Position numbers and translations under genes: made by a program. The notes below the pieces were generated by a model that saw only the letters and a program-made list of their open reading frames with translations, had not been told where the DNA came from and did no database searches. A stretch of DNA of 64,000 bases from Nematostella vectensis (lineage: Eukaryota > Cnidaria > Anthozoa > Actiniaria > Edwardsiidae), in assembly GCF_932526225.1 (NCBI RefSeq), contig NC_064036.1:11649181-11713180 (forward strand). Reading direction: 5' to 3'. Shown one piece after another: positions 44,165-54,500 of the stretch (positions are counted from its first letter, which is position 1; every line of letters starts with the position of its first letter).

Positions 44165-45448
44165 CTACACATTGTGCACTGCTGCTGACGGTATTAACAG
44201 CTGGAGTGCCTGGATTGCTAACTTGAAGAGTAGATTCTTAGATTGGTTCTTCATGACATAAACATTTTCGCGGTGTGTCCTCCCTCTGACTGCAAATAAG
44301 ACGTCTGTGATCTGTCCTTTTATCAAGTGGGACAGGTTCACTCCACCGGGTCCTCTGAACATGCTTGTCACCTTGTCCAGTCGCCTGTTTTCCAACCACG
44401 GTGCCTTGTCGCCAACCACTGTCACATTTGACCCACTATCAAGTTTCAAGGTACAGGGGTTGTGGTTTATGAACACTTCCGCTGACCAGAAGTCATCGTT
44501 GGTGGTGCTCACTTCGCCCATGAAGTAGCAGTCGTCTAAATAGTAATCTTCCTGGTAGCTTCCTTCCTCTTCTCTATTTACTTCATGCACTTGTTTGTCT
44601 GACCGACAGACTACGGCGTAGTGGCCTGTTTTGCCGCAGTTACGGCACTTTGCGTCTTTAGCAGGACAATCTTTCTTGACATGGTCTGCCTTTTTTCCAC
44701 ACCAGTGACAGGAGGTGGAGGAGTTATGGCTTCCCGGGTTAGGTGGTCTACGGTCTTGGGTTTGCCTTCTTTTGTTTCCGTTTGTTTTTTGTTGTCCACT
44801 GTTGTTACCGTTGTTACCCCGGCCCTTTCTTTGGTTGTTTCTTCTGTTCGGCTGCCTCTTATCTGTATGGTGAATGGTTTCTGCCTGGCTCGAGTATGGT
44901 TTCCCGCTGATCACTTGTCGGTGAGTTCTTGAGATCTCGGCAGCTCGAAGGCTTTCCATCACTTTTTCTAGGCTTGGCACCGGCCGTTCCCTCAAAAGGC
45001 GTTCACGTCCACTCCCATCGGTAGTACCTATGACTATCCGATCTCGGATGAGAGAGTCCTTCAAGTCACCGAACTCACAAGAGTTGGCTAGATGACGCAG
45101 GCGGACGACATATTCGTCGACGGACTGGGAGGGCTTCTGTGTTGCAGAGTTGAAAACAAACCGTTCATACAGCACGTTGCGTTGGGGTACAAAGTATTTT
45201 CTCAGCTCTTCTATAATCCTCTTCGGGTCTTTCTTGTCGGCGTTGGTCAGGGTGGGTAATGAGTTCATTATCTTCTTGCTTTCAGGGCCCATTACCGTGC
45301 AAAGTGTTGCGGCTACTATTTCCTTGCCTGGAGGCGATGTCAATTTCGATCTTAGATCGGTAGCAATGGTATAATAGTCCCGCCAGTTCTCCACTACGTC
45401 TCCCTGTAACGACATTGGGGTTGGGGCTGGGATCTGATATGTAGCCAT
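44165..45448 (-). CDS. Gag-protease region of the Gypsy-like element
   Basis: 427 codons starting MATYQIPAP. The N-terminal gag-like region contains the YFVPQRNVLYERFVF and SQSVDEYVVRLRHLA words common in animal Gypsy gag proteins. A basic Asn/Gln/Arg-rich stretch is followed by two CCHC knuckles (CHWCGKKADH.KKDC and CRNCGKTGHYAVVC). A retropepsin-type active site (LKLDSGSNVTVVG) comes near residue 340. The frame ends at an in-frame TAG at 44165-44167, and the same frame resumes immediately with the RT region. The stop is either a nonsense mutation or a read-through signal. Confidence 0.85.
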   Translation of the reverse strand: MATYQIPAPTPMSLQGDVVENWRDYYTIATDLRSKLTSPPGKEIVAATLCTVMGPESKKIMNSLPTLTNADKKDPKRIIEELRKYFVPQRNVLYERFVFNSATQKPSQSVDEYVVRLRHLANSCEFGDLKDSLIRDRIVIGTTDGSGRERLLRERPVPSLEKVMESLRAAEISRTHRQVISGKPYSSQAETIHHTDKRQPNRRNNQRKGRGNNGNNSGQQKTNGNKRRQTQDRRPPNPGSHNSSTSCHWCGKKADHVKKDCPAKDAKCRNCGKTGHYAVVCRSDKQVHEVNREEEGSYQEDYYLDDCYFMGEVSTTNDDFWSAEVFINHNPCTLKLDSGSNVTVVGDKAPWLENRRLDKVTSMFRGPGGVNLSHLIKGQITDVLFAVRGRTHRENVYVMKNQSKNLLFKLAIQALQLLIPSAAVHNV

Positions 45449-45470
45449 TGCTGTAAATAAATTCGCACAA

Positions 45471-46429
45471 TAACAAAGACAGAGTGATAATTTTAAGAAG
45501 TAAATAACGCTTAAAAAATATCTGAAAAAATATGCGCGAAAAAACGTCGCGAAAACGCGAAAAAGATCGTACTAGAAAATTCTAGCGTGCCCAGTATACC
45601 TGTGTTACGGTCCCAGGCTGCGCGCGGTCAAAAACGCCGGTGGCACGTTTTATTTTCGTGAATGAAAACTTTTCAAAGCAATCGCCGAGTCTCTAAAAAC
45701 GGCGCTAAACTACGGAAGTCGGTACTTTTATCTACTCTAACTCACTGTAATAATTAGAGTTCTGTCTAACTACGGCAAGAGTCCATAAATACTTTTTGGG
45801 GGTGGAATTCCTCGCTTCTAGGATTGGAATTTATGATGAATCTGCCGGCTTGTCGTAGTTTATTTCTGACAACGGTAAGCTTGTCTTTGTAAGCTTATTT
45901 ACAGAAAATACTCTTTGAATAAATCAACTCAGCTGTTAAGTCGACGTAGATTGTACTTCCCAGTGTGTGGTAGCTGTCTGTGGTTCTTGTGTTTCTTTCC
46001 AGCTCGGTGAATTGAAGTCGGCGGTATGTTGTCCCTTGACTTGAACTATACTCGCTGAGGTTAAGTTTTTGTGCAGAGTGTCGAACGGATCGTGTCTCCC
46101 ACAGTTTTTTCCCTGTTTTTCTTCGGTTTTTCCAACGGAATGTCCCAGATAAAACGCTGACTTGTTCACTTGGATATTAGGCTGCTAAAAACTGATTTTT
46201 AGCGGGTCCTCAGGGCTGCCACCATATTGAGAAATATTTGGAATACAAATGCGCTGGCTCCGCCTTTAGGCATTGCCTAAATCTGTATAATATATAATCT
46301 GCTACCAGTTGAGAAAAGTCGGTGTAATTTTTTGCGACGTAACCGTAACTGTTCGTCAATGCATGAGAATTTCGTGTTGTATGACTAAACAAACTGCGGA
46401 GAACCCTAAATATCCTACAGTGTATCTAA
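45471..46429. other. Flank of the Gypsy-like element
   Basis: This is where a 5' LTR and leader would be expected, but no copy of it was found on the other side of the element. The minus-strand ORF at 45936-46169 is unsupported. Confidence 0.4.
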
Positions 46430-46853
46430 GGGCTCGTCCACACTAACACGGATTCAAAAGTATCCGGATTCGTTTCGCAGAAAACGCATCACTTGATTCG
46501 CGTCCACACTATCGTTTTCGCAGCGTGTTCACCTTGATCCAGCCGTCCACACTAACACGGATTCAAACGTTTGAAACGCTGAAAGATACGGGGTAACGTC
46601 ATTTTTATGATATGTGCGTGCTCAAAACAACAGACGTGCCTGCGATATGATGCCATCGTTTTCATTTTGATACGGATTCGACCGTCCACACTTGGACCAA
46701 AGTATACGGATTCATTCTGATTCACTTTTGACGGCGTTTTCAAAAGTATCCGGATTCGCTGGATCCAGCGCGCGTGTTAGTGTGGACGGTAGGCCTAAAC
46801 GTATAAAAAGGTATACGGATCCAAACGAATCCGTGTTAGTGTGGACGGCCCCG
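46430..46853. mobile_element. hAT-like foldback MITE, possibly nested
   Basis: Terminal words CGTCCACACTAACACGGATT (left) and AATCCGTGTTAGTGTGGACG (right) are perfect inverted repeats. The same words recur inside, near 46543 (direct) and 46770 (inverted), suggesting one element inserted in another or an internal duplication. Non-coding. Confidence 0.8.
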
Positions 46854-46923
46854 GAAAATAAACCTTAAATCACGTCATCCAGGCGAAGCTTGAGTCACGC
46901 TACTTTTCTACCCTCCCATGGAA

Positions 46924-46930
46924 TATAAAA
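46924..46930 (+). promoter_or_regulatory. TATAAAA box, candidate promoter of the CaaX-protein gene
   Basis: GGAATATAAAACCACGCGG lies about 320 bp upstream of a strong donor (ACAACG|GTGAGT, exon end 47244). A non-coding first exon of about 47-kb position (roughly 46955-47244) spliced to the acceptor GAAAATTAG just before the ATG at 51586 would link it to the CaaX gene. This is inference from splice consensus only. Confidence 0.35.
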
Positions 46931-47244
46931 CCACGCGGTCGAAACTTTAAAGAGAAACGATTTCGTTTCGTCTTTATTCTCGATAATCTCAAGCAGGGTT
47001 ATCCTGTGTTATCTGCTGTTTTGACACCGAGTCTAGAAATCGCGTTTATTCGCGCTTATCGGATACGGGCACGAAAAGACGGCTTGGATTACACAAGGCT
47101 AACTCCTCCCTACGCTGATTTGACCCCGCCGACCTAGTCATATCACAAGCGCTCCTAGAATACCTTATTTCTACTTCTGTCCTGTGCTTGTAGATTTTCC
47201 CCCGACTGTTTGAGAAGAAAAAGGACGGCAAATCCCCCACAACG

Positions 47245-49895
47245 GTGAGTTGAGCGAGGAGCTTTTAATTCTCTCAAGTCCTCATCATTCTTAGCGTTTT
47301 GGTCCTGAAATAAACCTACAAATCGAGCTACATTTCATGTGAATTACCCACAGGCATCAAGCCTAAACCGTTATTTTTCAAGAAATTTGTCTTAATTAAC
47401 ACTCAATTTACACAATTCTTGTGCTGACTGCTATGAATAGAACCCTGTCGATGGGGCCTACACTGCTGAGCGTAAAACATTTTTTTTGGGGGGAAAACTA
47501 TGTTTATTCCGAATTAGGCCATCTTCAGACAGCCGTGCTTTGGCCTTTTATTATTAGCCACGATTTATGTCGTCAGAGCTAAGGCTGAATCTAAACATTT
47601 TTGTGGAGCGATCGTTTCATTTTTCTAAATCATAAAAAGTATTAAGACATGCTGTAACACCAAAATAATATTCATGTTTCAAATTTACTTGTACAGGTAA
47701 TAAGCAGTATATTTACTTGCCATGTTCAGTGCGCTCGTGTGGGGTTCTGAATAGGTTGCTTGTGGTTTTTGTGGAAAAAGTTTTATGTTATGTGCCCCGG
47801 TTGAACTGATATAAACCGATTTAGAGATTTATTATTGATGACATCTCTCGCATTTCTCTGTTTATTCAACCCGTACTTGCCATCTATATGACAGCTATAC
47901 CTTGTTATTAAAACCGTCAAACTTATTTCAGGCATCCCTTTTTAGAACATATAAAAAAAAAGGAATATTCCATATCTTCTACTGTTTAAAAAGCCGGAAA
48001 TTGGTTCACTGTTTTAAAATCGATATCAATGCTCCGAGCACCCGTTGGGAATTCTAAATATTTATACACGAAAGTGATTTCGGTCTACGATATTCTCGAA
48101 TAACTAAGACTTTTCTTTTACTAATGGACACATTCACTTTAAAAGTAAACTATTTATTTGATTTGTTGTTTAGATAAACACATTAGTAATGAAATTATAA
48201 TGCTAGTTCGTGTGCGACTTCTGACCTGCTTTTGTCTTATGAATATATACAAGCGTCACGCCTTCCACTGTAGAGACATCTAAATACCTATCACGCTTAC
48301 AGTTATGATCGTTATGCAAACGCTTAAAATCAGGCAAATCAAAGTATGATTGAATACACTGTTATCAAAGTAGAAATAGTTCCTTTGTGCTTGAAATATA
48401 TAAAACATCAAAAGTGCGTATGATGACATCTGTCGTATTCGAAAAAAAAATGCATTTTGTGGCGAATTTGATTGGGATTTTTCCATAATATCACTTTCTT
48501 AGTACACGGACACTTAATATGAAAACGTTTCTTTCAAAGCAAATGAATCTAATTCAATCTGTATGGCAGAGGAAATACAGGAAAATTCATCATAACCGAC
48601 TGTGATTTCTTAATTGAGTATGAATGCGGGTTTTTACCCTATTTGGGCTGCGGTAGCGAGGTCATGCGGAGACAAACGGACTTTAATAGCCATGTCTGTG
48701 TAAAGAGTTAATGAGCTGGTAGAGGGTGCGGTGTGTATGTTATGAGATACATGAGTGCTATCGAGGGTTTATCTGTATTTACCGATTCTTGGTTATCACA
48801 TGCGTGCGCTGACCAATTCAGTATTCGCTGGCGCATATTTCAAAACAACTTATCCAAATTCACTCCCCAGAATCATTCCTTTTAACAAAATATTTTACAT
48901 TAACAGGGGCATACGCAGCCTATAGGCCTGCAGTCACTGGACTGCAAAAAAAATTGGCATAACAAGGGGGAAAATCAAATGTTTACTTATTCATTTTTAT
49001 GTACGTAGTTTTATATATATGATGAGGATAAAAACTATAATTTTCTTAATCATGGTAGTCTACAGACGATTTCCAAACATATTGTTATGTCGTTCAGTCC
49101 TATTTTAGATCGAGGATGACAGAAAATCATGTAATATTCTCAAAAGTCTGACGCATTGACGCCAATTTCAAACCCCAAAGCTGGAGCTATGAAATCTTCA
49201 CGGGGATGCGGGATGAGGAGCCTTCCCCTCATTCTGAATGCTTTGACTGCAACTTGTTGAAATCCTGCGTACGCCCCTGATTAAGAGGCATTTTATGCGA
49301 CCTCCTACCAGTAGAGGCCAATCAATAAGATCACTCGGACCGGAAAGCTGTATCATTGTCAAGAGTGAGACTTCAGGGAGGTTGTCTTAGTCGAATTCTT
49401 CCCATTGCCACTTGATTCGAATAGCGAAGTCGAAAGTTCAAGAGAAAGAAAAATGACACCAAGGACACTAAAAATCTTGAAAAAATAACAAGCCCTTGCT
49501 TAGGCTGGCGTTGAAAATGGCTGACAAAGCAATGTACCATGGTTAGAGTATATCGTCCCCTTGAAAACATATCAATTACTGCGAAAAGCGCGAGTAGCAA
49601 TCATCTGTAAAGGATCTCTGATAATAATTTATTTGTTTCTAAAAATCCGCCAATTTGTTTATAAAAATCAGCTAATTTGTAATTATTGAATAGACCACCA
49701 ACAAAAAATATGAAGCGTTCTTTAGTTTATCAATATTCTATCGGTGTGGAATGAACAAAAACCGATGGAGTGGTTATCTCTTTCACTTCACGATTAACGA
49801 TTCACTTCACGACACGATTACAAGTCATCTGGTCACATGACCCTAGTCCGGTCAGATGATCCTAGCCAGGGGAATTGGGGTTACCTCACAACATC
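47245..49895. other. Non-coding, probable intron or intergenic
   Basis: AT-rich. No gene or clear repeat recognised. Confidence 0.4.
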
Positions 49896-50579
49896 CTATT
49901 TGTCGTTTCTCAAGTTATGGTATCATTCCTTCATGAATATTTCTCAATCCGGTATTTTCAGGTTGTTTACCTTGCTCAAGTAGCATGTTTATCGTTTTGA
50001 TAACATATCTCAACATAACATGATAAGATAATTACAAATGGTCACGTTATACAGTGTTATTTTCACTTAAATTTGATTGAATGAAAATGTAATGAGATTA
50101 AAACTGACCTAAATTCTGGATATTCTATAGCCCTCTCATTTGACCTCAAAATAAATAAATGTTGTTGTTTACTTTGCACTTACATAAATAAAATGATAAA
50201 TTTCAATAAAGTTATATTGTTAATACAATATGACTGGCTATTTGTCGTTTCTCAAGTTATGGTATCATTCCTTCATGAATATTTCTCAATCCGGTATTTT
50301 CAGGTTGTTTAGCTTGCTCAAGTAGCATGTTTATCGTTTTGATAACATATCTCAACATAACATGATAAGATAATTACAAATGGTCACGTTATACAGTGTT
50401 ATTTTCACTTAAATTTGATTGAATGAAAATGTAATGAGATTAAAACTGACCTAAATTCTGGATATTCTATAGCCCTCTCATTTGACCTCAAAATAAATAA
50501 ATGTTGTTGTTTACTTTGCACTTACATAAATAAAATGATAAATTTCAATAAAGTTATATTGTTAATACAATATGACTGG
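49896..50579. repeat. 342-bp direct tandem duplication
   Basis: 49896-50237 and 50238-50579 are almost identical (the only difference I saw is GTTTACCTTG versus GTTTAGCTTG near 49970/50312). The right half of the unit is the left end of dispersed repeat copy B. Near-identity means a very recent duplication or an assembly artefact. Confidence 0.9.
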
Positions 50580-50995
50580 CTTTAGGTGTTAAAATAAATT
50601 TACCCCTAAGTGATAGCACATTGAGGGCTGTGAACCAAAGAATTTTTTATTAAATAACAATTTCAAAACACATTCTCATCTTTCCTTAATTTTAATTCGG
50701 TGCTAACTCTGCTGTGGGGATAATATTTGTAAGATTTTACCTCGTAAATGATACGACAATCCTCTCATGCAGCACACCTCAAGTCCACCCCCCACCTGAA
50801 GAGATGATGCTCTTACCTTTCTTACCCCAATCAGTGTTGTGATATGGCATTTACAATAAAAACCAAGATTGTATATATATTTCATCATACACAAAGTGGG
50901 CAGTAAAATCTTTGTCATACATGTCAGAACACAGGACTCAAACAAGTTGCAGATCTCAGGTATCCCAGTCAACCCTGCGCACAGGGTCTAGTTTT
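50105..50995. repeat. Dispersed repeat, copy B
   Basis: Colinear with 37780-38565 as described for copy A, in the same orientation, lacking the insertion of about 190 bp and containing the 342-bp tandem duplication at its left end. It ends GGTATCCCAGTCAACCCTG..AGGGTCTAGTTT in both copies. Confidence 0.8.
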
Positions 50996-51585
50996 TCTAG
51001 CGCTGAATTCAAAAGTATTTATTTGAAGCTCAGGCTGTCCTCATACTTTTTAAATATAATGGTGTAATTTCTACAATTTTAGCTAATGCACAAAACAAGT
51101 AAATGGAGCAATGATAAACAAAAGTTTTCATTAGACGGCCGGACGGTTATTTTAAAGAGGGTATTTCTTTATATTTTCCTTAGACGGGGTGTTAGTTCCA
51201 GAAGAGGCGCTTTTTTGAAGCTGAAAACGGCATAAAAATGCAGTCAGGGTTACCGCGATTTTAGACTCCCAGTATAACAATTTCAAAATCTTTAAAAAAC
51301 CAATGACACTGCATATACAAAAAAAATACCTTTATTCGTAAAGGTATAATGCCAACGTCTCTTTTTCCATAACTTTCAATGACTTTGGTGGGTATTTATT
51401 CAAATTTCATGAATTACAAGGCCTGGAAAAAGAATTTCTAAAGTCCAGGATTTTAAGGATTTGATGTTTATTGGGGCTTGTCTGCGGCTGTTATAGGATA
51501 CGATTTTTGTGGCTAATCTAAAAATATAGTGAAATATTGATCATCGTTAATCTAATAACTATTTTCAATTACTTGAAAATTAGAA

Positions 51586-54500
51586 ATGGCAGAGCCAGAA
51601 ATGAATGGGCTGGTTGAAGAGGAATCAACTGTTAAAGGAAGTGGTGATACACAAATTCAAAAGCTGCAAGAAGCAGTAACGGATGAGGTAATAGGACAAG
51701 AACCTAGCTCAGAAGAACAGAATCAAAAAGAGCAGGTCCAAGAAGATCGAAAACAAGAAGAGCAAGTTGAACAAGAACCAACACAAGGGGAAGAACTCGA
51801 AGAATCAGAAACCAAACAAGAAGAACGAAAACAGGAAGTAACATTAGAAGAACCAAAACAAGAGGAACCAGCTCAAGAGGAACCAAAACAAGAGGAACCA
51901 GTTGAACAAGAACCAAAACAAGAGGAACCAATTGAAGAAAAACCAAAGCAAGAGGAACCAGTTGGAGAAACAAAACAAGAGGAACCAGCCGAAGAAGAAC
52001 CAAAACATGAGAAACCAGTTAAAAAAGAACCAGAACAAGAGGAAATAGTCGAAGAAGAACCGAAACAAGAGGGACCAGTTGAAGAAGAAACAAGACAAGA
52101 GGAACCAGACGAAAAAGAACGGGAACAAGAGGAACTAGTTGAAGAAGAACCTAAAAAAGAGGAACCAGTCGAAGAAGAAACGAAACAAGAGGAACCAGTC
52201 GAAGAGGAACCGAAACAAGAGGAAGCTGTTGACGAAGAACCGAAAAAAGAGGAACAAGTTGATGGGGAACCGAAACAAGAAGAACAAGTTGAAGAACTAA
52301 AACAGGAGGAACAAATCGAAGAACCAAAACAAGAGGAACCAGTCGAAGAAGAGCCAAAACAAGAGAAACCAGTCGAAGAAGAACCAAAGAAAGAGGAACC
52401 AGTAGAAGAAGAACCGAAGCAAGAGGAATTAGTTGAAGAAGATTTAAAAGAAGCAGTCTACGAGGAATCAAAGGTCGATGTACCTATTGCTATAGACACA
52501 TCTGGTTTATGTGAAGAACCAAAACAGGAGAAACAAATAGAAGAAGAACCGAAACAAGAGGAAGCAGTCGAAGAAGAACCAAAGCAAAAAGAACCAGTCG
52601 CAGAAGAACCAGTCGACGAAGAACCAATACAAGAGGAACCAGTCGAAGAAGAACCAAAGCAAGAGGAACCAGTCGAAGAAAAACCAAAACAAGAGAAACC
52701 TTTTGAAGAAGAACCGCAACAAGAGGAACCTGTTGAAGAAGAACAAAAACAAGAGGAACCAGTCAAAGAAGAACCAAAACAAGAAGGACAAGTCGAAGAA
52801 GAACCGAAACTAGAGGAACCAGTAGAGGAAGAACCAAAACAAGAGGAACCTTTTGAAGAACAAAAAGAAGCAGTCGCTGAGGAATCAAAGGCCGATGCAC
52901 CTGTTGCTATAGATACATCTGGAGTATACGAAAAACCAAAACAAGAGCAACCAGTTGAAGAGGAATCAAAACAAGAGGAACCAATTGAAGAAGGACCAAA
53001 ACAAAAGGAACTAGTCGAAGAAGAACCAAAACAAGAAGAACAAGTCGAAGAAGAACCAAAACAAGAGGAACCAGTTGAAGAAGAACCGAAACAAGAGGAA
53101 CCAGTTAAAGAAGAACCAAAACAAGAGGAACCTGTTGAAGAGGAACCTAAACAAGAGGAACCAGTTGAACAAAAACCCAAACAAGAGGAACCTGTTGAAG
53201 AAGAACCGAAACAAGAGGAACCTGTTGAAGAAGAACAAAAACAAGAGGAACCAGTCAAAGAAGAACCAAAACAAGAAGGACAAGTCGAAGAAGAACCGAA
53301 ACTAGAGGAACCAGTAGAGGAAGAACCAAAACAAGAGGAACCAGTTGAAGAAGAACCAAAACAAGAGGAACCTTTTGAAGAACAAAAAGAAGCAGTCGCT
53401 GAGGAATCAAAGGTCGATGCACCTGTTGCTATAGATACATCTGGAGTATACGAAAAACCAAAACAAGAGCAACCAGTTGAAGAGGAATCAAAACAAGAGG
53501 AACCAGTTGAAGAAGAACCAAAACAAAAGGAACTAGTCGGAGAAGAACCAAAACAAGAAGAACAAGTCGAAGAAGAACCAAAACAAGAGGAACCAGTTGA
53601 AGAAGAACCAAAACAAGAGGAACTAGTCGAAGATGAACCAAAACAAGAACTAGTCGAAGAAGAACCAAAACAAGAAGAACAAGTCGAAGAAGAACCGAAA
53701 CAAGAGGAACCAGTTGAGGAAGAACCAAAACCAGAGGAACTAGTCGATCAAGAACCAAAACAAGAAGAACAAGTCGAAGAAGAACCGAAACAAGAGGAAC
53801 CAGTAGAAGAACCAAAACAAGAGGAACAAGTTGAAGAAGAACCAAAACAAGAAGAACAAGTCGAAGAAGAACCAAAACAAGAGGAACCAGTAGAAGAACC
53901 AAAACAGGAGGAACCAGTCGAAGAAGAACCGGAACAAGAAAGACAGGTTGAAGAAGAAGAGCATGTTGATGTAGCAGTACCCATTTCTATAGTGTCATCT
54001 GGAGTGCCGGAAGACACAAAACCGGAAGAAGCTGTTGAAGAAGAGACCAAACAGAAGGAACCCGAAGACGAAGAAACGAAACAAGAGGAACCAGCTACGG
54101 AAGAAACGAAACAAGAGAAACCTGCTGAAGAAACAAAACAAGAGGAACCAGCTACAGAAGAAACGAAACCAGAGGAAGCAGTTGCGGAAGAAACAAAGCA
54201 AGAAGAACCACCAAAAGAAGACGGCCCAGAAGAACCAATCGAGGAAAACCAAAAAATTGATGTACCGGAAACAGTTGCAATAGTTGTATATGGAGCGTCG
54301 GAAGAAGAACCAAAGCGAGAAGAACCCGTCAAAGTGCCAGCCGAACAAGAAACTGATGAAGCGAAGCAAATTTCAATACCAGAAGAGCAAGACGACAAAC
54401 AACATGAGGATAAAACGCAAATATTACATCATGATGAAAAGTCAGAAGATGTTATCATTAATGAAGATAAGTGTGTAGATGAGGGAACACATGAAGTAGA

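Larger units (their letters stand above)
41906..45470 (-). mobile_element. Degenerate Gypsy-like LTR-type retroelement
   Basis: Order on the minus strand: gag, zinc knuckles, aspartic protease, reverse transcriptase, RNase H, HHCC zinc-binding part of integrase, and a Ser/Pro-rich C-terminal tail (41906-42088). This is the Gypsy (Metaviridae) order. The copy is broken: a TAG between the gag/protease and RT parts, frameshifts in RNase H near 43200 and 42950, and loss of most of the integrase core between the zinc-binding part (about 42530-42400) and the tail. I could not find a matching pair of LTRs at either side. Not capable of autonomous movement. Confidence 0.9.

Noticed and set aside
42149..44932. 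Plus-strand ORFs opposite the Gypsy-like element
   Set aside because: The minus strand shows clear gag, protease, RT and RNase H motifs; the plus frames are shadows.
51704..54398. Many long minus-strand ORFs (Leu/Val-, Phe/Trp- and Ser/Cys-rich) opposite the acidic repeat exon
   Set aside because: They are antisense shadows of a repeat with a 30-bp (multiple of three) period lacking stops in all frames; compositions are extreme and no start or splice context supports them.
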